A DNA stretch of 64,000 nt from Pyrinomonadaceae bacterium (GCA_019186825.1 JABARP010000004.1:31109-95108); one strand, 5' to 3'; shown: positions 1-8,657, numbered from the stretch's first letter. The notes: generated by a model not told the origin, from the sequence alone. Numbers and translations: made by a program.

Positions 1-373
1 GCGTCGGGCAGGTCTTCCGGATGATCACCTGTCCGTTCTCCTCGAGGATCTCGGCCTTGATCTCGCCGGGATGTGAATCCATCAGTATCTCGAGCGGGAT
101 GTCCCCGGCGATGACGCCGTTGCGTACACTTTTTACGCACGCCGGGCAAAGACTATCCGTCTGTCTCGGGAATCCGAGTGGCGGAGCCGTCCGCTCGTAC
201 GACTTGAGCAACGGCTCGGCAGCCCAATTCGGCTGGATCGACTCGCCTTCGGGAATGGCACGGTTTACGAACTGGAATGCCTTCCACCCGAGGTCAGCAG
301 CCTTCGAGAGGGCCCGTGAGCCCGTTTTTCCGCCACCCTGCGACTCGCCCCTTCGAAAATTATCGCTGAACAT
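1..373 (-). CDS. Partial Tes-like radical SAM protein (N-terminus only)
   Basis: The reading frame starts at the ATG at 373 and runs open off the left edge, giving about 124 residues. A GGAG-type ribosome site lies about 11 bases upstream. Residues about 80-124 carry a Leu-Cys-Pro-x-Cys motif, then a 'GEIKAEILEENGQV' stretch and a Lys-Thr-Cys-Pro. This layout, with an N-terminal CPxC followed by a short beta element and another CP, is how Tes-type (tetraether/membrane-spanning lipid synthase, MJ0619-like) radical SAM proteins begin. The CxxxCxxC radical SAM motif would lie beyond the edge, so the class is inferred. Acidobacteria are known to make membrane-spanning lipids, which fits. It could be another radical SAM subfamily with the same zinc- or cluster-binding N-terminus. 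Confidence 0.6.
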   Translation of the reverse strand, partial: MFSDNFRRGESQGGGKTGSRALSKAADLGWKAFQFVNRAIPEGESIQPNWAAEPLLKSYERTAPPLGFPRQTDSLCPACVKSVRNGVIAGDIPLEILMDSHPGEIKAEILEENGQVIIRKTCPT

Positions 374-549
374 ACTGATCTTTCACTCCTACATATTCGG
401 CCGTGAGAGTATCCGACATTTTATCAAACTTTTACCTCTCGTGCGCAGTTTGCCTCGCTGCCGAATGCCTCAGGACGGCCCTAGCGGCGAAACGATATCC
501 GTTGCGGAGCCAATAGCCGCGATGTTCGTCATTTTGTGCGAACCACACG

Positions 550-576
550 AAAAAGCGGCCGGAAAATACCGGCCGC
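550..576 (-). terminator. Intrinsic terminator after the RIC gene
   Basis: A perfect 8-bp GC-rich stem (GCGGCCGG paired with CCGGCCGC, 6-base loop) is followed on the minus strand by five T residues. It sits about 30 bases past the stop of the leftward RIC gene. Confidence 0.8.
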
Positions 577-603
577 GGCTTCTCGTCTCGATGTGCAGGA
601 TGC

Positions 604-1341
604 TCAATCGAGATCGCGAAAGACCTGCTCTTCCATCTCGATCGCTCGCGGGAAAAGGATGTTGTTCTCAAGATGGATGTGGACGTGAAAATCCTTTTCG
701 AGATTCTCAAGTCCCGCGAAAAGGCCAATGTAGCTCGGGCAGGCACCCTCGGGCGGCGTGTAATTGGAAGAGAGCGAACGGATGTGCTTCAGCATATCGT
801 TTGCCTGGTCGTGCTCAAGCATCATCGTCCGGATCGGATTGTTCACCGAGCCGAAGGTCGGAAACGGCGCCATTCGATGTGCCTTCAAGGCTCGCTCGAG
901 GCTCCCGATATACGGGAAGAGCATCATTTCTTCCTTCTGCATATGCGTGTTCAGCTCGGCACCCAGCGTAACCGTGATGTCGCGGATCTTCAGAAGTTCG
1001 GGGCGGTGCTCACCGTGTTTTCCCGCAACCTTCTCGGCAAGAGGAATGAGCCGAGCGATCTCACTTCGCGTGAAATCGTGATGCGTATACACGATGTGCT
1101 CGATCAATTCCTGCGCGCTTTTCTGCTCGGCGGATCTCTCTTCGGGCGTCAGCTCCCGGGCAAAGACGGCCGCAAGGTCATTTAGGACCATATCAGTATC
1201 GATGCCAGCCTTTGCACAGGCCTCAGCAAGCGGCACACGGCCTCCGCAGCAGAAATCAAGGTTGTGATTCTGAAAAACGCTTATCGTAAGTGGGGATTCG
1301 AGTGCGATCTCTCGAACGGTTCGGGTTGCCAGATCGTTCAT
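604..1341 (-). CDS. ric: Iron-sulfur cluster repair di-iron protein (RIC/YtfE/ScdA family)
   Basis: This 245-residue protein has the two-part structure of the RIC family. The N-terminal ScdA_N domain carries the F-C-C-G-G motif at residues 30-34. The C-terminal hemerythrin-like four-helix domain carries the histidine/glutamate pattern for a di-iron site (EHIVYTHHDF, NTHMQKEE, LEHDQAN, HVHIHLENN). Family members repair iron-sulfur clusters damaged by nitric oxide or peroxide and act in the cytoplasm. The start is supported by an AAGGAG ribosome site 9 bases upstream. The gene is monocistronic, with a terminator downstream and an inverted repeat at 1369-1395 just upstream that may be its control site. 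Confidence 0.93.
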   Translation of the reverse strand: MNDLATRTVREIALESPLTISVFQNHNLDFCCGGRVPLAEACAKAGIDTDMVLNDLAAVFARELTPEERSAEQKSAQELIEHIVYTHHDFTRSEIARLIPLAEKVAGKHGEHRPELLKIRDITVTLGAELNTHMQKEEMMLFPYIGSLERALKAHRMAPFPTFGSVNNPIRTMMLEHDQANDMLKHIRSLSSNYTPPEGACPSYIGLFAGLENLEKDFHVHIHLENNILFPRAIEMEEQVFRDLD

Positions 1342-1368
1342 TTTATAGGTCTCCTTATGCCCGCAATG

Positions 1369-1395
1369 ATATTTCGCCCGCCGCGGGCAAAATAT
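1369..1395. promoter_or_regulatory. Inverted repeat upstream of the RIC gene
   Basis: Two 13-base arms (ATATTTcGCCCGC and GCGGGCaAAATAT) are separated by one base, with a single mismatch between arms. It lies 28 bases upstream of the RIC start codon and 26 bases past the tesA stop. There is no T-run on the minus strand, so it is less likely to be a tesA terminator than an operator. It does not match the FNR or NsrR consensus as I know them. Confidence 0.5.
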
Positions 1396-1420
1396 GACCC
1401 AAATTACATATGAAAAAAAA

Positions 1421-2131
1421 TTACGGGACCTTTGCCGCCAGCATTGGCTTCAGAGCGGCGTAAACGTTGGCCGTCATTATCTTTTCGCCCTCGGCGTTCG
1501 GATGAATGCCGTCGGCCTGGTTGAGGTCCTTGTTGAGGGCGACGTTCTCGAGAAGGAAAGGCAGATAGGTGAGTTTGTACTTTGCCGCAAGGTCGGGAAA
1601 AACGGCGTTGAATTCGCGTTGATAATCGCTGCCCATGGTCGGCGGAGCGATCATGCCGCAAAGGAGAACGCGAACATTCTTTGCTTTCGCTTTTTGAATG
1701 ATCGTTTCGAGATTCTCACGCATTTTTGCGGGTGGGCCGCCGCGAAGAAGGTCGTTGGCACCGAGTTCGAGGATCATAAACCGAACGTTCGGAGCGGCAA
1801 GCACCCAATCGACGCGTTCGAGGCCGCCTAGGCTCGTGTCGCCCGAAACACCGGCATTAATGACCTCATAATCGTAGCCATCCTGTTGAAGCATCTGCTG
1901 GAGGAGATTCGGGTAGGACTCTTTCTCCGTCAGGCCGAAACCGGCGGTCAGGCTGTCGCCGAACGCGATGATCTTCGGGCGGTTCTCGTCGGTCTTCGGC
2001 GTGGCAAGAGGCTTGTTCAGCCGGTCGTCGGGAGTGGCGGCATTGTTCTGCGAACCGCAGGCAGATTGGAGCGTAAACGCCGCAGCGAGCAGCAACGCAG
2101 AAGATATTTGGATCAAGAGCTTTCGTGCCAT
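1421..2131 (-). CDS. tesA: GDSL arylesterase / TesA-like lysophospholipase, exported
   Basis: The 236-residue protein starts with a signal peptide that has a lipobox-like end (LQSAC, Cys25; position -3 is not the usual Leu). It may be a lipoprotein or simply periplasmic. SGNH-hydrolase blocks follow: GDSL with the nucleophile Ser60, the Asn block GAND at 124-127, and DGIH at 207-210 holding the catalytic Asp and His. TesA enzymes hydrolyse acyl esters, thioesters and lysophospholipids. It is divergent from the ybbA-ybbP ABC pair, an arrangement also present in E. coli. Residues about 26-50 form a Pro/Asn-rich linker. Confidence 0.9.
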   Translation of the reverse strand: MARKLLIQISSALLLAAAFTLQSACGSQNNAATPDDRLNKPLATPKTDENRPKIIAFGDSLTAGFGLTEKESYPNLLQQMLQQDGYDYEVINAGVSGDTSLGGLERVDWVLAAPNVRFMILELGANDLLRGGPPAKMRENLETIIQKAKAKNVRVLLCGMIAPPTMGSDYQREFNAVFPDLAAKYKLTYLPFLLENVALNKDLNQADGIHPNAEGEKIMTANVYAALKPMLAAKVP

Positions 2132-2225
2132 CGTATTGCTCTAAGAGCTTGATTTATTGGAACTTGTTGCCCGCAAATGTGCAAGCTAAGATGAAACAAC
2201 GAATAAAAGCGACCGTAAATTTCGA

Positions 2226-2891
2226 ATGATAACTCTCTCAAACGTTTCAAAGATCGTCCCTTCCGGGGCCTCAAACCTAACGATCCTCGACGATGTTTCG
2301 ATCGACATCGCGCAAGGCGAATTCGTCGCGATCACCGGTGCTTCCGGCAGCGGAAAATCAACGCTTCTCGGGCTGATCGCGGGCCTCGACGCAGCAACAT
2401 CGGGCGAGATCCGCGTCGATGGCGAGGACCTTTCGAGCGCGAGCGAAGAGAGGCTGGCTGCGATCCGAAGCGAAAAGATCGGATTCGTCTTTCAATCTTT
2501 CCATCTGATCCCGAGTTTGACGGCGCTTGAGAATATTCTGATCCCGATGGAGATCGCGGGCCACCCGAACTCGCGTGCACGAGCCGAAATGCTGCTCGAA
2601 AGCGTCGATCTCGCGAGCCGCGGGCATCATTACCCTCACGAACTTTCAGGCGGCGAACAGCAGAGAGTTGCCATCGCACGTGCGTTCGCAAACTCGCCGA
2701 AGATACTGCTCGCGGATGAGCCGACCGGCAACCTCGATTCGAAGAACGGGACGCATATCTTCGAGCTGATGCTCGGCCTGCAGGAGAAGAACAACGTTAC
2801 GCTCGTGCTCGTTACGCACGACCAGCATCTGGCCGAACGAGCAGACCGCAGGATCGTCCTTTCGGACGGCAAGGTCGTTTCGGGAGAGTGA
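2226..2891 (+). CDS. ybbA: ABC transporter ATP-binding protein (YbbA/LolD type)
   Basis: A 221-residue ATPase of the MacB/LolD/YbbA class. Walker A is GASGSGKS from residue 38, the Q-loop is at about 90, the signature LSGGEQQR is at 140-147, and Walker B LLADEP is at 161-166 followed by the D-loop and an H-loop His near 200. It pairs with the large FtsX-type permease that starts 20 bases downstream. Such pairs work on outer-membrane lipids, lipoproteins or toxic compounds by mechanical coupling rather than classical transport. The divergent tesA neighbour favours the YbbA assignment over LolD, and suggests a lipid-related role (inference). Confidence 0.92.
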   Translation: MITLSNVSKIVPSGASNLTILDDVSIDIAQGEFVAITGASGSGKSTLLGLIAGLDAATSGEIRVDGEDLSSASEERLAAIRSEKIGFVFQSFHLIPSLTALENILIPMEIAGHPNSRARAEMLLESVDLASRGHHYPHELSGGEQQRVAIARAFANSPKILLADEPTGNLDSKNGTHIFELMLGLQEKNNVTLVLVTHDQHLAERADRRIVLSDGKVVSGE

Positions 2892-2911
2892 AAAATAGCT
2901 AACAGAAGCGA

Positions 2912-5431
2912 ATGAGTTTCGTCCTAACATTGACCGCACGCGAGCTTCCGTCGTCATCACGGCGGCTTCTCGTGTCGTTCCTTGCGATCGCGATCGGCGT
3001 GGGATCGGTCGTCGCTCTTCGTTCGCTCATAAAGAATTTGAAGGCTGTGGTCGGCACGGATGTACGAGCGCTTCTCACGGCAGATATCGATATTTCCTCG
3101 ACGAATGAGCTTTCGCCGAGCGTCGTCCAAAAGATCGAGACGGCGGTCAAGGCCGCGGGTATCGTTGACGGCAGGAGCGAGACGATCACGGCCAACGTGA
3201 TGGCGCGTCCGTCGGATCCGGCGAAGCAGGCCGTGAAGTTCGTCGATCTACGCGGCGTTACGGACACGTTTCCGCTCGTTGGTGATTTCCGGCTGTCGGA
3301 CGGAAGCAGATTTGAGGCGTCGCTGCTTGAAAATAACGGCGCGGTCATTTCGCAATTGACCGCCGAGGACCTCGGCGTTGGCGTCGGCGAAAAGATCAAG
3401 ATCGGCGAGCACGAATTCAAGATAGCCGGTATCTTTTCTGAAGAACCTGGCGGCACGGGCGGCATGCGTTTTGGCGGCCGCGTTTATATCTCCAAAAGAG
3501 CATTCGATGCATCGGGCCTCGCACAGACGGCGCGCGTGCGGCGTCATCTTTTGCTTCGCACGATCGACGATCCGACGGCGTTGACCGTGGCACTTCGCGA
3601 CGCACTTTCGGGTGATGCGGTCACGGTTGCAAATTATCGCGAGCAGCAGGAAGACCTTGGCGAACAGTTCACACGGATGGAGGATTACCTCGCGCTCACG
3701 GGCCTTTTGATCCTAGTGCTCGGCGGCATCGGCGTGTGGAACGTCGCACGCGCTTTCGTCGAGCAAAAGCGCAAGACGATCGCGATATTGAAATGCCTCG
3801 GCGCAAGCGGACGTCGAGTGATCGGCGTGTATCTCCTGCAGATGCTCGTCCTCGGGCTCATCGGCAGCCTCTTCGGGATCCTTCTCGGGCAGGCCGCGTT
3901 GCTTGCAGCGAAATGGAATTTCTCCGAAAGCTTGCCGGCGAAGATGTCGTTCGGCGTGCCGTTCGAGACGGCTCTGCAAGGGCTTTTCCTCGGGGTTGCG
4001 ATCTCGCTGCTCTTCTCTGCATTGCCGCTCGTACAGATACGCACGATCCGCCCGAAGGTCCTTCTGCACGACGCGAATAATACGACGGTCTCGCGGCTCG
4101 ACCGGGGGCGTTGGGCGATCGCTTTGACGATGCTGCTCGGCCTTTTGGCTCTTGCCGTCTGGCAGGCAGGATCTTTCAAGGTCGGTGCGTATTTTCTCAT
4201 CGGGTTGAGCGTCGCGTCGGCGATACTTTATTCGGCAGCGGGAATTTTCACCTATCTGCTGAGGAAGCTGCGGCGGATCAATTCATTCTCGCTCAGGCAA
4301 GGCATCAACTCGCTCTATCGACCCGGCAATCAGACGCGGGTCGTACTGCTCACGGTCGGCCTCGGGGCATTCGTTGTATTGGGCGTGCAGATGATCGCTG
4401 GGAATCTGCTTCGTGAATTCGACTTTTCGGAACGCAGCAAGCTGCCGAGCATGTTCTTCGTCGATATTCAGCGGAGCCAGGTGGACGGGCTTGCGTCGAT
4501 GATCGAGGGCCGGGCGTCTGAAAATCCGGAGGTCATCGCGATCACACGTGCAAGACTCGCATATGTGAACGGCGAGCCGATCGATTGGAGCGATCGCGAA
4601 ATTCGACGTCAATCCGGACAGATCGGGCGTGAATTCGCGATAACCTCGCGGCAGGACCTCGCCCCATACGAAAAGATCATTGACGGCAAATGGTGGCCGG
4701 AACGTGACGACGAGCCGCAGGTTTCGGTCGAAGAGAATATGGCGAAGCGCCTGAAAATTGTGCCCGGCGATTCGATCACTTTCGAGATCTCCGGGCGGCC
4801 GATCACGGCGCGCGTCGCGAACATACGCAACATCGACGTAAAGCAGGCACGCACGGCCTTTGTCTTCGTCTTCCGACCGGGAACGCTCGAGACGGCACCG
4901 CAGACATTTGCCGCGAGCATCCTGAAGCACACGCCGTCCATCGTCCGGCAAAAGCTGCAGCGTGCGGTGCTTGATGAGTTTCCGAATGTTCAGGTCATCG
5001 ATGTTGACGATGTGCTTGCGGCGGTGCAAAAAATGATCGCGAATTTTGTTCTCGCGATCTCGGTGGTCGGCGGATTTGTGATCTTGAGCGGGATCATGAT
5101 CCTTATCGGTTCGATCGCACTTACAAAATCACAGCGCGTCTATGAACATTCGATCTTAAAAGCACTCGGTGCAAACCGCCGTCAGCTGACCGCGCTGCTC
5201 TTTGCCGAATACGCGCTCGTCGGCTCGCTGGCGGGCGTTCTCGGCAGTGCGTTCGCAGCCGCGATGTCTTGGGTCGTGTGCCGTTACTTGATGGAGATCG
5301 GCTGGCGATTCGATTGGCTTGTATTTTGTGGAGGCGTGCTTGCAACCGCGGTGCTGGTGAGCGTTGTCGGCGTTGCGGCAAGCTTTGACGTTCTGTTCAA
5401 ACGACCACTTGCGACGCTGCGTTCGCAATGA
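2912..5431 (+). CDS. ybbP: ABC transporter permease, FtsX/YbbP type
   Basis: This 839-residue membrane protein matches the length and layout of YbbP. It has one N-terminal membrane span (about 18-38), a periplasmic MacB-like domain (about 45-245), an FtsX domain of three spans (about 250-380), two central spans, a second periplasmic domain (about 500-690), and a second FtsX domain (about 700-830). It follows ybbA by 20 bases and would form the membrane half of that transporter. It ends 3 bases before the stop of the convergent gene at 5434, so there is no room for a separate terminator. Confidence 0.9.
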   Translation: MSFVLTLTARELPSSSRRLLVSFLAIAIGVGSVVALRSLIKNLKAVVGTDVRALLTADIDISSTNELSPSVVQKIETAVKAAGIVDGRSETITANVMARPSDPAKQAVKFVDLRGVTDTFPLVGDFRLSDGSRFEASLLENNGAVISQLTAEDLGVGVGEKIKIGEHEFKIAGIFSEEPGGTGGMRFGGRVYISKRAFDASGLAQTARVRRHLLLRTIDDPTALTVALRDALSGDAVTVANYREQQEDLGEQFTRMEDYLALTGLLILVLGGIGVWNVARAFVEQKRKTIAILKCLGASGRRVIGVYLLQMLVLGLIGSLFGILLGQAALLAAKWNFSESLPAKMSFGVPFETALQGLFLGVAISLLFSALPLVQIRTIRPKVLLHDANNTTVSRLDRGRWAIALTMLLGLLALAVWQAGSFKVGAYFLIGLSVASAILYSAAGIFTYLLRKLRRINSFSLRQGINSLYRPGNQTRVVLLTVGLGAFVVLGVQMIAGNLLREFDFSERSKLPSMFFVDIQRSQVDGLASMIEGRASENPEVIAITRARLAYVNGEPIDWSDREIRRQSGQIGREFAITSRQDLAPYEKIIDGKWWPERDDEPQVSVEENMAKRLKIVPGDSITFEISGRPITARVANIRNIDVKQARTAFVFVFRPGTLETAPQTFAASILKHTPSIVRQKLQRAVLDEFPNVQVIDVDDVLAAVQKMIANFVLAISVVGGFVILSGIMILIGSIALTKSQRVYEHSILKALGANRRQLTALLFAEYALVGSLAGVLGSAFAAAMSWVVCRYLMEIGWRFDWLVFCGGVLATAVLVSVVGVAASFDVLFKRPLATLRSQ

Positions 5432-5433
5432 TG

Positions 5434-6732
5434 TTACTGAGCCTCGAAAGGATGGCCCTCGAGCACAGAACGCATATTCACCTGTGCGAAAAGCGTCTCG
5501 AGGTAGGCGCCGAATCGGTGAATGATCGGAACGAGGTCTTTCGTTTGACGCGTAACGCGGATCTCTTCGATAAATCGCTCGAAGGTCTCAATGTCCTTGT
5601 AGAAAAGGAAGCGTATCGAGCTTGCGGCAAATTCGTTCAATCTTGCGTTGAGCGCCTCGGTCGTCTTCTTCTCGCAGTTCTCTTCGGCGGCACGCGCAAG
5701 CCTTGCGATCGAATGAAGTTCGTTGCGGAGACGGATCGAATATTCGAGCTTTGCCGCAAAATTCGGGAACATCTCGTTCGGATCGACCGACGCGTCGAGG
5801 TCGCGCGAGAGTACGGTTACGATCTGCTGAAAGCTCTCGCTGAGCTGTGCGTAAGCGGCCTCTGTGCGCGCATAAACACCGACAGGAGAACGCGTGGACA
5901 TAATCCCCAGCAGCTCCTGAGCGACCGCCTTCTTAAGTTCGACAGCGGCGGTATAGGACGCACCGTCAAGAGAATCGGTAACAGCACCTCCGGCTTCGCC
6001 CATACGCTGGACGCGGCGGTTCAGACGGTCGATCAGCTCGCCGGTCATCGCATGAGCTTTTGCAAAGAGCACTACCGCGGGCTTTAGCGGCTCGTCCTTC
6101 TCGAGCATTCCGCCGACGAGATCGAGCACGGCCAAAACTCTGCCGAAAAGAGCGATCGTGTCAACGATCGGCGACGGCTCTCGGCCCCGGACAAATGCGG
6201 CAACCGTCTTTGGAAGATTATCGGTGGTCTCGCGATCGACAAGCGAAACCAGGTTGACGTACGCCGGCTCAGCTCGGAGTCTCTCTAGCAGAGCGTCAGC
6301 GACAAAGCGGAATTCGGCGGCAGTGATCGTGTCGCCCCGGAGCGCTGTGTCGAGGCGGAAAAGTTCGCTGCGTATCGCCTGCGAAAGCGATAGGAGATCG
6401 GCACGGCCGATGCCAAAAGTTTTCGCCGCGGTATCCTTGGCAGAACTCGTATGGAGAAGGACCAGGAAGACGTTATGAGCCGTTCGGCGAAGAGTGGCGG
6501 ACAAGATGCGCGCTTCCCTGCTCAGGTCGCTATCGGCAATTCCCGTCCGAAGGTCGGCGAACGGCCTGCCGCCGGCCGACGCAAAAACATCGATGCCGCC
6601 AAGCCAACGAGCCGTTTCGAGCACAACCTGCGAGACGTTCACGGGAGCCGGTGTAAAGCTGTCCGCTGATGCGAAATTACCAGCGTCAGAAACCGGGGCT
6701 TCAACGTCGTTCTCAATTATTCCGATAGTCAA
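5434..6732 (-). CDS. Unrecognised 432-residue helical protein
   Basis: I do not recognise this protein. It has no signal peptide or membrane span, only one cysteine, and reads as almost entirely alpha-helical, with many Ala/Leu/Glu/Arg heptad-like stretches from about residue 50 to the end (for example 'RLRNELHSIARLARAAEENCEKK'-like regions, about 340-375). The assigned start is a TTG at 6732 preceded by a weak purine-rich GGAAGAAG. In-frame GTG codons about 30 residues inside are alternatives. It stands alone, convergent with ybbP and divergent from rdgB. A scaffold, adaptor or phage-shock-like function is possible but not supported by any motif. Confidence 0.75.
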   Translation of the reverse strand: MTIGIIENDVEAPVSDAGNFASADSFTPAPVNVSQVVLETARWLGGIDVFASAGGRPFADLRTGIADSDLSREARILSATLRRTAHNVFLVLLHTSSAKDTAAKTFGIGRADLLSLSQAIRSELFRLDTALRGDTITAAEFRFVADALLERLRAEPAYVNLVSLVDRETTDNLPKTVAAFVRGREPSPIVDTIALFGRVLAVLDLVGGMLEKDEPLKPAVVLFAKAHAMTGELIDRLNRRVQRMGEAGGAVTDSLDGASYTAAVELKKAVAQELLGIMSTRSPVGVYARTEAAYAQLSESFQQIVTVLSRDLDASVDPNEMFPNFAAKLEYSIRLRNELHSIARLARAAEENCEKKTTEALNARLNEFAASSIRFLFYKDIETFERFIEEIRVTRQTKDLVPIIHRFGAYLETLFAQVNMRSVLEGHPFEAQ

Positions 6733-6892
6733 TGTATTATCTTCTTCCCGTCAGGAAATCGACGAGGGAATAGGGGAAATTGTCCAAAAGCGGGAAGCAC
6801 GCTAAAAAACGTGCGTCGAGTAATTATCGCAATTTACAGCCTGTTTTTGCAAGAATAATCTGGTTATCATTCGCTATTGAAGGCGAAAAAAT

Positions 6893-7510
6893 ATGGAAAA
6901 GACGAAACTTCTGCTCGGGACGGCGAATCGCGGCAAGGTTGCCGAGTTGAACGAGATGCTCGGCGGGCTCGGGGTCGAACTCGTTCCGCTTGACGCCGTT
7001 GGCCCGTTCGAAGATGTTGCGGAGACGGGCGAGACGTTTGCCGAGAATGCGCGGCTGAAAGCGTCCGCGTACGCAAGGCAGTCAGGCATGCCCACACTTG
7101 CAGATGATTCAGGATTCGAGGTCGAGGCTCTCGGTTGGCGGCCGGGCGTCTTGTCTGCGAGATACGGCGGCGACGCGGCAAAGACGTTCTCGGAAAAAAT
7201 CGAGCTGCTCCTGAGCGAAATGGAGCAAAGCAAGACCCGATCGCGAGCTGCGCGCTTCAAATGCGCGGTCGCGCTCGCCGCCGCCGATGGAGAGATCGTC
7301 GCAGAGAGCGAAGGCGTCGTAAGCGGAAGCGTGTCCGATTCGCCGAGCGGAAATGGCGGTTTCGGCTACGATCCGATCTTCGTGCCTGAGGGTTTTTCAA
7401 AGACCTTCGCCGAGATGTCATCCGCGGAAAAAGGGGGTTTAAGCCACCGCGGAAGGGCAATTTTGCAAATTATCCCGTATTTACGCACGTTTTTGGGCAC
7501 TTTGACTTGA
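6893..7510 (+). CDS. rdgB: Non-canonical purine NTP pyrophosphatase (RdgB/HAM1)
   Basis: A 205-residue protein with the Ham1/RdgB fold. It has the substrate loop T-A-N-R-G-K near residue 9-14, the catalytic ETG-x-TF-x-EN region at about 44-52, the DDSG motif near 67, the GYDPIF block near 158, and the terminal SHRG-RA motif near 184. The enzyme hydrolyses dITP, ITP and XTP to monophosphates, keeping these bases out of DNA and RNA. It is transcribed towards a tRNA gene 60 bases downstream. Length and motifs are normal for the family. Confidence 0.96.
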   Translation: MEKTKLLLGTANRGKVAELNEMLGGLGVELVPLDAVGPFEDVAETGETFAENARLKASAYARQSGMPTLADDSGFEVEALGWRPGVLSARYGGDAAKTFSEKIELLLSEMEQSKTRSRAARFKCAVALAAADGEIVAESEGVVSGSVSDSPSGNGGFGYDPIFVPEGFSKTFAEMSSAEKGGLSHRGRAILQIIPYLRTFLGTLT

Positions 7511-7570
7511 CGTCGGCAATCTCTAGCCTTAGAATTCGACACTTGGATTCGTTCCCAAGATGATCCCTAG

Positions 7571-7647
7571 CGGGGCGTAGCACAGCCTGGTAGTGCGCAC
7601 GGTTTGGGACCGTGAGGCCGCAAGTTCGAATCTTGCCGCCCCGACCA
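7571..7647 (+). tRNA. tRNA-Pro (anticodon UGG), CCA encoded
   Basis: A full cloverleaf can be drawn. The 7-bp acceptor is CGGGGCG with CGCCCCG, the D-arm is GCAC/GTGC, the anticodon stem CACGG/CCGTG holds the loop TTTGGGA, and the T-arm has GTTCGAATC. The discriminator A and the terminal CCA are encoded. Confidence 0.96.
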
Positions 7648-7791
7648 ATTTGGCCGACGGCGGCACTAGAGGCGCGATTCATCGATGGCTTCGGGACACA
7701 GCGAGATCTGATCTCTGACCGGAGCTGAGCGTTATCCTTATTCAAAGGGATTCCTTATTTCACAACCAATTTGGAGGTTACTTAAAAAACT

Positions 7792-8073
7792 ATGGCTCGT
7801 ATGACCCAAACGGAAATCGTTAACACCCTCGCTGAGAAATGCGGCTGCAAGAAAGCCGATGTTAAAAACCTTTTCGATGCTCTTGCCGAAATGGCTGTCA
7901 AGGAAGTTAAGAAGAATGGTGAATTCACCGTTCCCGGCTTCGGCAAGCTCAAGAAAACGCATCGTAAGGCCCGCGAAGGACGCAACCCGGCGACCGGCGC
8001 AACCATCAAGATCCCGGCGAAGACGACCGTCAAGTTCTCACTCGGCAAAGCGATGAAAGATTCTGTCGCGTAA
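7792..8073 (+). CDS. hup: HU-family nucleoid DNA-binding protein
   Basis: A 93-residue HU/IHF-type histone-like protein. An N-terminal helical dimerisation half ('MTQTEIVNTLAEK') leads to the beta-arm region with the family signature around F-T-V-P-G-F-G-K-L and the flexible arm G-R-N-P-A-T-G at about residues 62-68. That R-N-P tip, which intercalates Pro into DNA, is intact. HU dimers bend DNA and compact the nucleoid. A GGAGGT ribosome site lies upstream and a strong terminator follows. It stands alone after tRNA-Pro. Confidence 0.95.
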   Translation: MARMTQTEIVNTLAEKCGCKKADVKNLFDALAEMAVKEVKKNGEFTVPGFGKLKKTHRKAREGRNPATGATIKIPAKTTVKFSLGKAMKDSVA

Positions 8074-8099
8074 ATACCTGATAAGGTAGCGAAAAATTC

Positions 8100-8141
8100 A
8101 GGGACCCGTACATCTTGTATGTGCGAGTCCTTGATTTTTTT
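8100..8141 (+). terminator. Intrinsic terminator after the HU gene
   Basis: The 14-base arms AGGGACCCGTACAT and ATGTGCGAGTCCTT pair with one mismatch and wobble pairs around a 5-base loop. A run of seven T residues follows. Confidence 0.82.
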
Positions 8142-8344
8142 CAATTTGAACGCATTTTGACCACTTTTCGGGCAAAAAAAGTGATGACACGCACGCCTGT
8201 TTTTGATATCATTGATTCACAAGTTGAGTTGAAGCCGGAAACGGTAGCAATAGGCTCGGGAAATGTACCCGCGCGCGTTCAGCTTTTATGGTTTTCTCGT
8301 ATTTTTTTGAGCAAAACCGTTTATCACAGAAGGAGAACATTAAA

Positions 8345-8593
8345 GTGGCAGCAGCTAGACCAGTAACTCTGCAGGATCGGGTCCTGCAGATCGACCACAT
8401 CCAAGCCCGCCGATATACAAAACTTGCCGGCGAGCCGCTTGAGATGGCAACTGAGGGTATTATCAGACACCTACGCGCGTGTGCGCGGATGGACGTAAAT
8501 CCCGATGCGTCGGCGGTCCGAGAGATCATCGACGACGCGATCAACGGCAGAAGGGTCTTCGCCGAAACGTCGAACGACCTCCTGGCCGCCTAG
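8345..8593 (+). CDS. Small helical protein, unknown function
   Basis: I place the start at the GTG at 8345 because AGAAGGAG lies 9 bases upstream. An in-frame ATG at 8288 would give 101 residues but has no ribosome site. The resulting 82-residue protein is charged and helical, with no cysteine, signal or membrane span, and shows no motif I can name. It is monocistronic between two terminators, about 270 bases after the HU gene. The ribosome site and tight terminator make expression likely. Confidence 0.72.
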   Translation: MAAARPVTLQDRVLQIDHIQARRYTKLAGEPLEMATEGIIRHLRACARMDVNPDASAVREIIDDAINGRRVFAETSNDLLAA

Positions 8594-8630
8594 AATAGCA
8601 ATACTTAATTCAAACAGTAATACAATCTCG

Positions 8631-8657
8631 AGCCGCTTCTTTTGAAGCGGCTTTTTT
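8631..8657 (+). terminator. Intrinsic terminator after the 82-aa gene
   Basis: A perfect 9-bp stem AGCCGCTTC/GAAGCGGCT with a TTTT loop is followed by five more T residues. The T-run overlaps the stop codon of the convergent membrane-protein gene. Confidence 0.88.

Noticed and set aside
21..971. Rightward 316-codon frame at the left edge
   Set aside because: It runs across the partial radical SAM gene, a terminator and the RIC gene on the other strand, and its composition is that of a shadow.
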